A stretch of DNA of 64,000 bases, from positions 558,001-622,000 of the forward strand of contig CAWEQO010000012.1 of assembly GCA_963811225.1 (NCBI GenBank). The letters are read 5' to 3'. Below, piece by piece: positions 9,658-18,169 of the stretch. The notes under the pieces were generated by a model. It was not told the origin of the DNA. It ran no database searches and saw only the letters and a list, made by a program, of their open reading frames with translations. The position numbers and the translations under genes are program-made. Position 1 is the first letter of the stretch; every line of letters begins with the position of its first letter. Source of the stretch: CAWEQO01 sp963811225. Lineage in GTDB: Bacteria; Chloroflexota; Anaerolineae; Anaerolineales; Anaerolineaceae.

Positions 9658-10221
9658 ATGATTGATGTTAATGAATTAAGAAAAGGTGTTATTTTCGAAC
9701 AAGATGGCGCTTTGTTCAAGGTGCTCGATTACCATCATAACAAGTCGGGCCGCGGCAATGCGACCATTCGCATCAAAGCGCGCAACATCCGCACCGGCAC
9801 CAACCTGGAGAAAACCTTCACTTCGGGAGACCGCATCGAAGATGTGCGTTTGGACTACCGGAATGCACAGTTCCTGTACAACGACGGTGAGTTCTATCAC
9901 TTCATGGACACGGAAACATACGAGCAGCCTGTCATCCCACAGTCTATCGTTGGCGATTTGGCGGGTTTCTTGAAGGAGAATATGGAAGTAAAGCTTACCT
10001 TCTACGGCACCGAGCCGTTGGACATGGAACTGCCCACGTCGGTCGATCTGCTCGTGGTACGATCGGAAGCGTCGGTGCGCGGGGATACGGCCACCGGTGT
10101 GACCAAAAAGGTCACCACTGAGACGGGACAGGAAGTCGATGTGCCTTCCTTTGTCGACGAAGGAGACGTCATCCGTGTGGATACGCGAACGGGTGCTTAT
10201 GTGACCCGGGTAACCGAATAA
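9658..10221 (+). CDS. efp: Translation elongation factor P
   Basis: A 187-residue EF-P of normal length, which relieves ribosome stalling at polyproline stretches. The N-terminal KOW-like domain begins MIDVNELRKGVIF, followed by two OB domains ending YVTRVTE. The modification loop reads HHNKSGRGNAT, placing Arg32 where Escherichia coli has Lys34. EF-P with Arg at this site is rhamnosylated by EarP in some proteobacteria, but no earP is seen here. Several neighbouring proteins are Pro-rich, so EF-P should matter in this organism. It has its own promoter and leader upstream. Confidence 0.93.
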   Translation: MIDVNELRKGVIFEQDGALFKVLDYHHNKSGRGNATIRIKARNIRTGTNLEKTFTSGDRIEDVRLDYRNAQFLYNDGEFYHFMDTETYEQPVIPQSIVGDLAGFLKENMEVKLTFYGTEPLDMELPTSVDLLVVRSEASVRGDTATGVTKKVTTETGQEVDVPSFVDEGDVIRVDTRTGAYVTRVTE

Positions 10222-10277
10222 GCGGTCACAAGTCCACCCTGCAGCGTTTCATCACTTTGGTTTGAGATCGTTTTCCG

Positions 10278-10299
10278 CTGTCCCCTTCGCTGGGGACAG
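10278..10299 (+). terminator. Hairpin after efp
   Basis: CTGTCCCC and GGGGACAG form a perfect 8-bp stem with a 6-nt loop, 57 bases past the efp stop. There is no strong T-run, so it may be a weak terminator or an RNA-stabilising hairpin before the next gene. Confidence 0.45.
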
Positions 10300-10323
10300 T
10301 GCATTATTGATAGAAAGAATAGA

Positions 10324-10656
10324 ATGAGAACAAAGTTTGGATTTGATTGCCCCTATTTTTATGGGGATTATTATCGCGGCCGAGACCAGGAAGAGTGCCG
10401 CCTGTTGAAAGGGCAATCTTCCAGTCGTTGGACTCCGGACCTATGCAAAACCTGCCCGGTGCCGGGGATCATTCGTGCAAACGCCTGCCCGAATATCGTG
10501 CTGTCGGCTGAGATCGGTCGCGGCTTCCTAGGACTGAAACGGCAGGTCAAGGTGGAGGCGTACTGCACCAAAAGCAACTCGACTGTTGCAGAGCCAGAGG
10601 TCGGCTGTGGACAGTGCCACCCGCTTCCGTTCCTCTTTAATGATGAGGAGAAATGA
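10324..10656 (+). CDS. Cys-rich conserved hypothetical protein
   Basis: A 110-residue protein I cannot assign. Its obvious feature is eight cysteines, at positions 9, 25, 41, 44, 55, 81, 95 and 98, including two CxxC pairs (CKTC and CGQC). This suggests zinc or iron-sulfur binding. No signal peptide or membrane segment is seen. Its stop overlaps the start of the HAD-DinB gene by four bases (ATGA), so the two are translationally coupled and probably functionally linked. Confidence 0.7.
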   Translation: MRTKFGFDCPYFYGDYYRGRDQEECRLLKGQSSSRWTPDLCKTCPVPGIIRANACPNIVLSAEIGRGFLGLKRQVKVEAYCTKSNSTVAEPEVGCGQCHPLPFLFNDEEK

Positions 10657-11858
10657 GCATAACCGTACTTTTGGATCTCGATGATACTTTACTGGCAAAC
10701 GATATCGATAAGTTCTTGCCGGTTTACCTGAAAGCCTTGACCCAAAACCTGAGCATGCTGCCGCCCAAGGATGTCGTCCAACATTTGATGGCCGCCACTG
10801 AGAAGATGAGCGCCAACCGCCAGGGCGATCGAACCCTCGAGCAGGTGTTCGACTCCTCGTTTTACCCGGCCTTGGGCGTCAGGAAGCAGGACCTGTGGGA
10901 AACGATCAACCAGTTTTACGCAGAGGTTTTTCCCACGCTGCAGCCGGTGACCCAGCCGCGCGACGGAGCCGTCCAATTAGTGGAGGGCTTATTCGAGCAG
11001 GGCGAAACAATTGCCATTGCCACCAATCCATTGTTCCCGCGCGCCGCCACCTACCACCGCCTGAACTGGGCCGGGCTGCCGGTAGACCGCTACCCGTTTG
11101 GCCTGGTAAGCACCTATGAGGATTTCCACTTCAGCAAGCCCGACCCTGCCTACTATGCAGAGGTGCTGGCGCAGTTGGGCTGGCCTGAGCAGCCCGCGGT
11201 GATGGTCGGTGACGATCTGGATCTGGATATCCGCCCGGCGGCTAAGCTGGGCCTGCCCACCTATTGGGTAACGCAGGGCGAGCAGGCGCTGCCCGAGGGA
11301 CTGCATCCACTGAGCCGTTCTGGCGATCTGGCCGGCGTGAGCGCCTGGATCGAGGAGATTCGAAACGCTAAGGTGGAGGTGGATTACGATCATCCGGCCG
11401 CGCTGGAAGCGATCTTGCGCTCAACGCCGGCCGTGATGGAGTTCATCAGCCGGGGCCTGCCGGCTGAGATGTGGAATCAGCGCCCCAAGCCGGGGGAGTG
11501 GTCCCTGACCGAGGTCCTGTACCACTTGCGCGACGTGGACCTGGAGGTCAATTGGCCGCGCATCGAGAAAGTTTGCAACCAGGACAACCCATTCCTTCCG
11601 GGAATGGAGACCGATCCGTGGGCCGACGAGCGTGAGTACATCAAGCGCAGCGGACCTGAGGGCCTGGCCGGGTTCCAGGAAATCCGGGGGCAAATCCTGA
11701 CACTGCTGCAAGGGCTCACCTCGGAAGGCTGGCAGCTGCCCGCCCGTCACGCCATCTTCGGACCAACCACACTCCGGGAGCTGGTCAGCTTCATCGCCAC
11801 ACATGATCAGGTGCATGTGCGGCAAGCGAAGAAGACGATGGAACTGGTGAAAAAGTGA
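10653..11858 (+). CDS. HAD-family hydrolase fused to a DinB-like domain
   Basis: A 401-residue fusion. Residues 1 to about 225 are a HAD-superfamily phosphatase: motif I DLDDT (Asp8 nucleophile, Asp10), the Ser/Thr motif in IAIATNP, and motif IV VGDDLDLD. Residues about 245-395 resemble DinB/DUF664-type four-helix proteins, with RPKPGEWSLTEVLYHLRD and a final HDQVHVRQAKK that could supply metal-binding histidines. Such DinB domains include thiol-dependent metalloenzymes of unknown substrate. The combination is uncommon and the substrate is unknown. A strong bidirectional terminator follows. Confidence 0.8.
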   Translation: MSITVLLDLDDTLLANDIDKFLPVYLKALTQNLSMLPPKDVVQHLMAATEKMSANRQGDRTLEQVFDSSFYPALGVRKQDLWETINQFYAEVFPTLQPVTQPRDGAVQLVEGLFEQGETIAIATNPLFPRAATYHRLNWAGLPVDRYPFGLVSTYEDFHFSKPDPAYYAEVLAQLGWPEQPAVMVGDDLDLDIRPAAKLGLPTYWVTQGEQALPEGLHPLSRSGDLAGVSAWIEEIRNAKVEVDYDHPAALEAILRSTPAVMEFISRGLPAEMWNQRPKPGEWSLTEVLYHLRDVDLEVNWPRIEKVCNQDNPFLPGMETDPWADEREYIKRSGPEGLAGFQEIRGQILTLLQGLTSEGWQLPARHAIFGPTTLRELVSFIATHDQVHVRQAKKTMELVKK

Positions 11859-11871
11859 GCGCATAAAAGCA

Positions 11872-11910
11872 GGGAATAGAGCGCGGCAGCCGCGCTCTAT
11901 TCCCTATTTT
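11872..11910. terminator. Bidirectional terminator between convergent genes
   Basis: GGGAATAGAGCGCGG and its exact reverse complement form a perfect 15-bp stem with a 3-nt loop, followed by TATTTTT. The right arm ends on the first base of the leftward gene's stop codon, so it can serve genes arriving from both sides. Confidence 0.85.
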
Positions 11911-13160
11911 TGTGCTGCCGGAGACACCCCCTCCCCCACTTGAAAGACATCCAAAACCCGCTGTACGATATCATAGATCACATTCTGGCGGAAACCGGCG
12001 ACCCAAGACAGCACGTAGATCACGACGGCGGAGTTGATTGTCTCGATTTCACCAGAGGTCAGAGAGAAGAATCCGGCTTGAACCACCAGGAACACAAAGC
12101 CACCCAGCATGATACCCATCAGCGGATTGATCAGATACCAAAAAGTATACTGAGCATCAAAGTCCTGGATTGCGGAAACGTGACGCCAGAGAGCGTACAG
12201 CGCGCCGACGACACCACCCAGACCGCCCCAGATCAGGCTGTTGATCAGATAGTGGATCGACAGCGGGCCGATGTCGCTGGTAATGGCGACGCTGGGCAAT
12301 TGTACCGATGTGTTCAAGTAGAGCAGCCCGCCGATCAGCGCCAGCAGCCAGACAATCTCGTACACCAGCAGCCAGGGAGCTACCCGGCGAGAGGCTGCGT
12401 CGACCCGGCTGCTCATCACCAGGCGGTATTCCACCAGCCCCACCAACCGGTTGGCTTCTTCATAGAAGCCTTTCCCGGCCATCAGCAGCCGGCGCGCCTC
12501 TTCGATCTGGTCGAACATCTGAGTAGCCAGATGTAAGTTGTTGATCTTTTCGCTGATTTGCGCCTGCATCTGCTGAGCTTTCTGCCACAGCTGGCGGATA
12601 TCTTCGTCACCCACTAACATTTCCAGCAGTTCGGGGTCGAGCGGCAGGTCGAACGGAGCGGCCGGCGCCCGAGGTAGCGGAGCGCCACTTGGGCTGTAAT
12701 CGGAGTAGTCGTCTCCCAACATATTGCCAGAAGACTTCCGACCCGGAGCGGGAGCCGCAGGAGATTCCGGCTCAGGCTTTGCCGGTGCGGGAGGTGTAGG
12801 GGTGACGCCCCCCTGCAGCTCACCGGCAGTCATGGAGACGTCGAAATCGTCTGCATGGATGGGCGAGCGCTGGCCGGCGTCCAAGGCTGTGGCGTAGGAG
12901 GGGCTTGCCTCGGCCACCTTTGGCTGCAGTGGGGAACCGGCATCCATGGCGGTGGCATATGAAGCGTCGACCACAAAATCGATATCCTGATCCTGGTCGA
13001 AGTTGAGCGGAGCGCCGGTCTCCCCTTCGACAGGGGGAGGGAGCGCAGCGCTGCCGCTTGGGCTCGCCTCTTGCGCTTCTTCCTCCAGATGAGATCCGGG
13101 CAGGTTGGAACCGGGCGACTCGAGGCTGTTGTCGGCTTCCAGATGGTCATCCTCACGCAT
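11904..13160 (-). CDS. Membrane protein with Pro-rich disordered N-terminus, function unknown
   Basis: A 418-residue protein starting MREDDHLEADN. The first 190 residues are acidic, Pro/Ser/Ala-rich and probably disordered. They contain a repeated short motif (DASYATAMDAG and PSYATALDAG). A helical, coiled-coil-like stretch (about 195-255) precedes about four membrane helices between residues 265 and 400. I recognise no domain. The ATG at 13160 has GAGAGG just upstream and is preferred over an in-frame TTG 21 bases earlier. It is transcribed away from ftsH from a promoter that overlaps one for ftsH. Confidence 0.75.
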   Translation of the reverse strand: MREDDHLEADNSLESPGSNLPGSHLEEEAQEASPSGSAALPPPVEGETGAPLNFDQDQDIDFVVDASYATAMDAGSPLQPKVAEASPSYATALDAGQRSPIHADDFDVSMTAGELQGGVTPTPPAPAKPEPESPAAPAPGRKSSGNMLGDDYSDYSPSGAPLPRAPAAPFDLPLDPELLEMLVGDEDIRQLWQKAQQMQAQISEKINNLHLATQMFDQIEEARRLLMAGKGFYEEANRLVGLVEYRLVMSSRVDAASRRVAPWLLVYEIVWLLALIGGLLYLNTSVQLPSVAITSDIGPLSIHYLINSLIWGGLGGVVGALYALWRHVSAIQDFDAQYTFWYLINPLMGIMLGGFVFLVVQAGFFSLTSGEIETINSAVVIYVLSWVAGFRQNVIYDIVQRVLDVFQVGEGVSPAAQK

Positions 13161-13193
13161 GGGTTTTCCTCTCTTATACAATTGGCTGATTTG

Positions 13194-13222
13194 TTGACAA
13201 AACCCTGTTAAAATAGTATAGA
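13194..13222 (+). promoter_or_regulatory. Distal promoter of ftsH
   Basis: A consensus TTGACA (13194-13199) and TATAGA (13217-13222) are separated by 17 bases. The -10 box overlaps the -10 box of the oppositely oriented promoter described next, so the two should exclude each other. Confidence 0.55.
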
Positions 13223-13243
13223 TAAAAGCGTGTAGCGCGTCAA
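13215..13243 (-). promoter_or_regulatory. Promoter of the leftward membrane protein gene
   Basis: Read on the minus strand, TTGACG (13243-13238) and TATACT (13220-13215) are separated by exactly 17 bases, 55 bases before the start codon at 13160. Confidence 0.7.
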
Positions 13244-13318
13244 TGTCTAAATATTTATAAGAAATTTCTCAGATTTTCAAATGGAGCTCTCCATTATCTG
13301 GCGGTAGTGCTGTTAGAT

Positions 13319-13327
13319 TGGTATAAT
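13319..13327 (+). promoter_or_regulatory. Extended -10 promoter of ftsH
   Basis: TGGTATAAT is a textbook extended -10 element, 58 bases before the ftsH start. No good -35 is present, as is acceptable for extended -10 promoters. Confidence 0.5.
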
Positions 13328-13384
13328 TTTAAGTGACAGTTCCACCCCCCTATCAGTTGTTATAGTGGAACTCAGGAGGAATGA

Positions 13385-15313
13385 GTGAATTCTCGGAACC
13401 AGTCCTATGTGATTTATTTACTCTTATTCGTAGCCATAATTGTCATGCTGGTTTACAACTTTACGGATCAAGGCGGCGGCTCTCAGGCGCTGACGATCAA
13501 TCAAGTCGCTGCGGACATCAAAAAAGGCGAAATCACAAAAATTGTCGCCAATGAGAACCGCTTGCAAGTAACCTTCAAAAACGGCACGACAGGCGGCGCC
13601 ACAACCGGCGTTTCTACGAAAGAGCCCGACGCAACTCTGGTCCAGCAGCTTCTCAATTTAGGTGTAACTCCAGAGCAGCTCTCGCCGGACAACGTCCAAA
13701 TTGAAATTAAACCACCAAGCCCCTGGCTAGGCGTGATTACTGCGCTTGGTTACATCCTACCTTTTATCATCCTCGGTGGCGCTTTCTTCTTTATCTTCCG
13801 GCAGGCGCAAGGCAGCAACAACGCCGCGATGTCCTTTGGTAAGTCGCGGGCGCGCATGTTCACCGGCGACCAACCGACCGTAACCTTTGAGGATGTGGCC
13901 GGCGCCGAAGAATCCAAGGAAGAGCTTAAAGAAGTGGTGGAATTTTTGCGCGAGCCCCAAAAGTTTATTGCGCTGGGCGCGCGCATTCCAAAGGGCGTGC
14001 TGCTGGTCGGCCCGCCCGGAACCGGTAAGACCCTGCTGGCGAAAGCCGTCTCAGGGGAAGCGGGCGTGCCGTTCTTCTCGATCTCCGGTTCGGAGTTCGT
14101 GGAAATGTTCGTCGGTGTGGGCGCCAGCCGCGTCCGCGACCTGTTCGAACAGGCCAAACGCCATTCGCCCTGCATCATTTTCGTCGATGAAATCGACGCA
14201 GTTGGACGCCAGCGCGGCGCCGGATTGGGCGGCAGTCACGACGAGCGTGAGCAGACCCTGAACCAGATGCTGGTCGAGATGGACGGTTTCGACACGGACA
14301 CCAATGTGATCATCATGGCCGCCACCAACCGCCCCGACATCCTGGATCCGGCCCTGCTGCGCCCCGGTCGTTTCGATCGGCGTGTCGTGCTTGACCGGCC
14401 GGATGTGCGTGGTCGTGAAGCCATCCTCAAAGTCCACACGCGCGGTAAGCCAATCGATCCGCATGTCGATCTTGGGCTGCTGGCACGCGCCACCCCCGGC
14501 TTCGTCGGCGCAGACATCGAAAACCTGGTCAACGAGGCCGCCATTCTGGCTGCCCGACGCAACAAGACCGTCATTACCCAACCGGAATTCGAAGAAGCCA
14601 TCGAGCGTGTGATTTCCGGGCCTGAGCGCAAGAGCCGCCTGATCAGTGATGAAGAGAAGCGCATCGTGGCCTACCACGAGGCCGGTCACGCAGTGGTAAT
14701 GAACACCCTGCCGGAAGCCGACCCGGTGCAAAAGGTCTCAATCATTGCCCGCGGCATGGCCGCCGGGTACACCATGGCCCTGCCGTCAGAAGACCGCACG
14801 CTGATGTCCCGCAAGAAGCTGGTCGCCGATATGATCGGTCTGCTGGGCGGGCGCGCTGCCGAGGAAATGGTCTTCGATGACATCACCTCGGGCGCAGCCA
14901 ACGATATCGAACGCGTTACCAAACTGGCGCGCACCATGGTCACCCGCCTTGGCATGAGCGAGGATATGGGCCCGATGGTCTACGGTCAGCAAGAAGAGTT
15001 AATCTTCCTCGGTCGAGAAATCTCCGAGCAGCGCGACTATTCTGAAGCGGTGGCCGAGCAGATCGACGAACAGGTGCGTTCCCTGGTTCGGGAGGCCCAC
15101 CTGCGAGCCAAGAATATCCTGAACGAGTACCGGGAGAAACTGGACGCCGTCGCCCAGCGTCTGCTGGAGGTGGAGACCATCAACCGCGAAGAGTTCGAAT
15201 CCATCTTCCCGCCGCCGGTGCCAAAGCGCAGCGGTACACCGGTGGTGGTGGAATATTTCAAGACCCCACCGGACGCATCACCCGATGGCAACGGCAAGGC
15301 CTTGGAAAGTTAG
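13385..15313 (+). CDS. ftsH: ATP-dependent zinc metalloprotease FtsH
   Basis: A 642-residue membrane-anchored AAA protease that degrades misfolded membrane proteins and short-lived regulators. It has a first membrane helix (about 8-25), an external domain, a second helix (about 115-138), an AAA domain with Walker A GPPGTGKT (K215) and Walker B IIFVDEID, and the zinc motif HEAGH (H431, E432, H435). Length is normal. It starts with GTG, supported by AGGAGG 5 nt upstream. A perfect GC-rich terminator follows. Confidence 0.96.
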   Translation: MNSRNQSYVIYLLLFVAIIVMLVYNFTDQGGGSQALTINQVAADIKKGEITKIVANENRLQVTFKNGTTGGATTGVSTKEPDATLVQQLLNLGVTPEQLSPDNVQIEIKPPSPWLGVITALGYILPFIILGGAFFFIFRQAQGSNNAAMSFGKSRARMFTGDQPTVTFEDVAGAEESKEELKEVVEFLREPQKFIALGARIPKGVLLVGPPGTGKTLLAKAVSGEAGVPFFSISGSEFVEMFVGVGASRVRDLFEQAKRHSPCIIFVDEIDAVGRQRGAGLGGSHDEREQTLNQMLVEMDGFDTDTNVIIMAATNRPDILDPALLRPGRFDRRVVLDRPDVRGREAILKVHTRGKPIDPHVDLGLLARATPGFVGADIENLVNEAAILAARRNKTVITQPEFEEAIERVISGPERKSRLISDEEKRIVAYHEAGHAVVMNTLPEADPVQKVSIIARGMAAGYTMALPSEDRTLMSRKKLVADMIGLLGGRAAEEMVFDDITSGAANDIERVTKLARTMVTRLGMSEDMGPMVYGQQEELIFLGREISEQRDYSEAVAEQIDEQVRSLVREAHLRAKNILNEYREKLDAVAQRLLEVETINREEFESIFPPPVPKRSGTPVVVEYFKTPPDASPDGNGKALES

Positions 15314-15327
15314 CAGAATAAGATCGA

Positions 15328-15360
15328 GCCCTCCCGGAATTCCGGGAGGGCTTTTATTTT
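15328..15360 (+). terminator. Terminator of ftsH
   Basis: GCCCTCCCGGAA and its exact reverse complement form a 24-base palindrome, followed by CTTTTATTTT. This is a classic intrinsic terminator. Confidence 0.9.
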
Positions 15361-15363
15361 AAT

Positions 15364-15449
15364 ATCTCGCGCAAAGGCCAAAGACACCCAGGAACGATTA
15401 AAGCTGGAGACAGTTTATTTCCTGGGTGTCTTTGGCCTTTGCGCGAGAT
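15364..15449. repeat. Long perfect inverted repeat (31-nt arms) between ftsH and the acyl-CoA synthetase gene
   Basis: Arms 15364-15394 and 15419-15449 are perfect reverse complements over 31 bases, from ATCTCGCG to CAGGAA, around a 24-base centre. It lies between convergent genes, just after the separate ftsH terminator, so it is not needed to end ftsH transcription. It belongs with the other long palindromes in this window but does not carry the shared purine core. Confidence 0.9.
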
Positions 15450-15506
15450 GTCGGCTTTTCATCATCTGTGTCAACTTAAAACCTGAGGACATTATCGACG
15501 ACTGTC

Positions 15507-17171
15507 TTACCCGGGTGATCTTTTGTTTGCTTCCTCTGCCACCAACTCTCTGCGCAGCAGCTTGCCGACCAGCGTGCGCGGCAGGGGCACGTCGCGAAAT
15601 TCCACCCGGTAGGGCACTTTGAAGGAGGCTAAATTCTGCTCGCACCAGTCTTGAACCTCTTGCTCTGTGAGAGTTTGGCCGGGATGCGGCACCACCCAAG
15701 CCTTGACGATCTCTACCCTGGATGGGTGCGGCACGCCTGCCACGCCCACTTCTAATACCTTGGGATGGGCGGCGATGACCTCCTCCACCTCGCGCGGCCA
15801 GACCTGGAAGCCGCCGACCTTGATGACCTCTTTCTTGCGGTCGATCAAGTAGAAGTAGCCCTCGGGGTCCATACGGGCGATATCGCCAGTATAGAGCCAG
15901 CCATCGCGCAGGGCAATCTCGGTCTCCGCGGGCCTATTGTGATAGGCCTCCATCACCTGCGGGCCACGCACCACCAGCTCGCCCGGCTCGCCGGGAGGCA
16001 TGTCCTGTGCGCCGGTCTCGAGGTCGACGATGCGGGCGTCCACGTCAGGCAGAGGCAGGCCGATGGAACCGGAGCGATTCTCGCCGAACATGGGATTGCA
16101 GTGTGTGGCGGTAGGCGCCTCTGACAGCCCGTAACCCTCCAGAAGCTTGCCGCCGGTCAGAGCCTCGAAGCGCTGCTTGATCTCTTGCAGCAGCGGCGCA
16201 GAGCCGGAGATGCAAGCCTTGATCGAGCGCAAGTCATACTTGCCCGCCTGCACGTCGGGATGCTGATTGATGGCGTGATAGCTGTTGGGCACGCCGGGGA
16301 AGAGCGTTGCCCGATAGTGTTGGATGCTGCGTAAGATCTCGCCGGTGTCGCGCGGATCGTCGATCAGCACCAGGCTGGCGCCCAGGGCCACACCCATGCT
16401 CATGGCGATAACCATGCCATAGACGTGGAACAGCGGGATGGATGCCAGCACCACCTCCTTACCTTCCACCAGGCCCGATAGCCACGCCCGGAACTGCATC
16501 GTGTTGGCGACCAGGTTGCGGTGCAGGCCGATTGCCCCTTTCGGGATGCCGGTGGTGCCGCCGCTGTACTGGAAGATGGCCTCATCCTCCGGTGTGACCT
16601 CGACCGGCGGGCGCGGCTGCCCGGCGAAGCGTCTCAACAAATCGAGCCAGACCAAATCGCCGGCGGGTGGGAGCGCCAACACGGGGTCCGCTGCCACCGG
16701 GATTTGGAAGGCGTCCTCGATCTCGCTGTAGATCAAGCGCCGCAGCCCGGTCTCCGTCCGGATGGACTCCAGCACAGGCTTGAAGCTGCTCAGGGCAATC
16801 AGGACGCCTGCGCCCAAATCTTGGATCTGGTAGGCCAACTCACGCTGCTTATAAGCCGGATTCATGGCTACAACCACGCCTCCGGCCTTTAGAACCGCAT
16901 AAAATGAGATCACGAACTGCGGCAGGTTAGGAATCAACAGGCCCACCCGGTCACCCTTGCGCACGCCCAAATCCACAAGGGCGGCAGCCAGGGCATTGCT
17001 GGCGGCGTTGAGTTCGGCATAGCGGATGGCTCGGTCCTTATAGATCGTGACGAGCTGGTCCGGATCGCTGCGGGCGGCCTCTTCCAGGAAAGTGAACAGC
17101 GGGATTGGGCGGTAATCTAGCACGCGCGGCACGCCAGGGTCGTAATGAGCGGTCCAGGGTTTTTCGGTCAT
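15507..17171 (-). CDS. fadD: Long-chain acyl-CoA synthetase (AMP-binding)
   Basis: A 554-residue member of the ANL adenylating superfamily that activates fatty acids to acyl-CoA using ATP. The phosphate-binding signature YSGGTTGIPKGAIGLH is near residue 200. Later motifs include GYGLSEAPT, GWLYTGDIARMDPEGYFYL (hinge Asp and Arg region) and the C-terminal lysine region with GKLLRREL. The length matches FadD-type ligases rather than shorter acyl-ACP synthetases. It follows miaA by 32 bases. The exact chain-length preference cannot be read from the sequence. Confidence 0.88.
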   Translation of the reverse strand: MTEKPWTAHYDPGVPRVLDYRPIPLFTFLEEAARSDPDQLVTIYKDRAIRYAELNAASNALAAALVDLGVRKGDRVGLLIPNLPQFVISFYAVLKAGGVVVAMNPAYKQRELAYQIQDLGAGVLIALSSFKPVLESIRTETGLRRLIYSEIEDAFQIPVAADPVLALPPAGDLVWLDLLRRFAGQPRPPVEVTPEDEAIFQYSGGTTGIPKGAIGLHRNLVANTMQFRAWLSGLVEGKEVVLASIPLFHVYGMVIAMSMGVALGASLVLIDDPRDTGEILRSIQHYRATLFPGVPNSYHAINQHPDVQAGKYDLRSIKACISGSAPLLQEIKQRFEALTGGKLLEGYGLSEAPTATHCNPMFGENRSGSIGLPLPDVDARIVDLETGAQDMPPGEPGELVVRGPQVMEAYHNRPAETEIALRDGWLYTGDIARMDPEGYFYLIDRKKEVIKVGGFQVWPREVEEVIAAHPKVLEVGVAGVPHPSRVEIVKAWVVPHPGQTLTEQEVQDWCEQNLASFKVPYRVEFRDVPLPRTLVGKLLRRELVAEEANKRSPG

Positions 17172-17203
17172 TCGGTTTGGTTTGCCTCCCGTATCCCATT
17201 TCC

Positions 17204-18169
17204 CTAATCTTCTGCCGCCTGTGATTCTAAAATGCTCCAGCCCTCCCCAGAACGAATGAAGCGCTCAATTTCCTCGGCAGCGTTCGGGCCGGCCTCGAAC
17301 CAGTGGATGTTAGGGTCAGAAGCTTTGAACCAGTTGGCCTGACGACGCACAAACTGGCGAGTCATGCGCTGCATCTGGGTGAAGGCTTCGTCGAGCGTGG
17401 TCAGGCCCTCGACGTAGTCGACGATCTCACGATAGCCGATGGCGGACAGGTTGGGCAGGTCGGGGGAATAGCCTTTGCGCAGCAGCGATTTGACCTCTTC
17501 GACCAAACCCTGGTCGAGCATAGCCTGGATGCGCCGGTCGATGCGCCGGTACAGCTCGGGACGCGGCCGTGTCAGACCGATGATCAACAGGCTGTAGGAG
17601 GGGTTAGAACGGGTACGCTGCTCGGAGAAGCGCCGGCCGGTATTGAAGATCACCTCTAAGGCCCGCACCGTGCGGCGCACGTTCTGAGGTTGAATGCTGC
17701 GAGCCGCTTCCGGATCGAGCAAGGCCAGGCGGTCGTGCAGAGCAAACCGGCCGAGTTCGTCCGCCCAACGCTCCAGCGCCTGTCTTAACGCCGGGTCGGG
17801 CTGCTGGGCGGGCGGCTGCCAACCTTCGACAATCGCCCGCACGTACTGCCCGGTGCCGCCTACCAGGAAGGGCAGCTTGTCACGCGCCTGGACGTCTTCA
17901 ATGGCGGCCAGGGCTGCCTGCTGGAACAGCGCCAGGCTCCAGGCTTCGTCCGGATCGGCCACGTCGATCAGGTGGTGCGGGACGAGCCGCAGCTCTTCGG
18001 GTGTGGGCTTGGCGGTGCCGATGTCCATACCACGGTAGAACAGGCGCGAATCGGCCGAAATGATCTCACCGTTCAGGCGTTCGGCCAGTTGGAGCGAAGT
18101 CTCAGTTTTCCCGACTGCGGTCGGCCCGACGATGACGATTAATGGTTTGGGTATTTCAACTAACTGCAT
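17204..18169 (-). CDS. miaA: tRNA dimethylallyltransferase
   Basis: A 321-residue MiaA, which adds an isoprenyl group to A37 of tRNAs that read codons beginning with U. The P-loop GPTAVGKTE is near the N-terminus, followed by SADSRLFYRGMDIGTAKPT (substrate tRNA and isoprenoid site) and VGGTGQYVRAIVEGW. The start MQLVEIPKPL at 18169 is chosen because homologues begin close to the P-loop and because it gives a 14-base overlap with yraN, typical of coupled genes. A longer in-frame start at 18223 would overlap yraN much more. Confidence 0.93.
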   Translation of the reverse strand: MQLVEIPKPLIVIVGPTAVGKTETSLQLAERLNGEIISADSRLFYRGMDIGTAKPTPEELRLVPHHLIDVADPDEAWSLALFQQAALAAIEDVQARDKLPFLVGGTGQYVRAIVEGWQPPAQQPDPALRQALERWADELGRFALHDRLALLDPEAARSIQPQNVRRTVRALEVIFNTGRRFSEQRTRSNPSYSLLIIGLTRPRPELYRRIDRRIQAMLDQGLVEEVKSLLRKGYSPDLPNLSAIGYREIVDYVEGLTTLDEAFTQMQRMTRQFVRRQANWFKASDPNIHWFEAGPNAAEEIERFIRSGEGWSILESQAAED

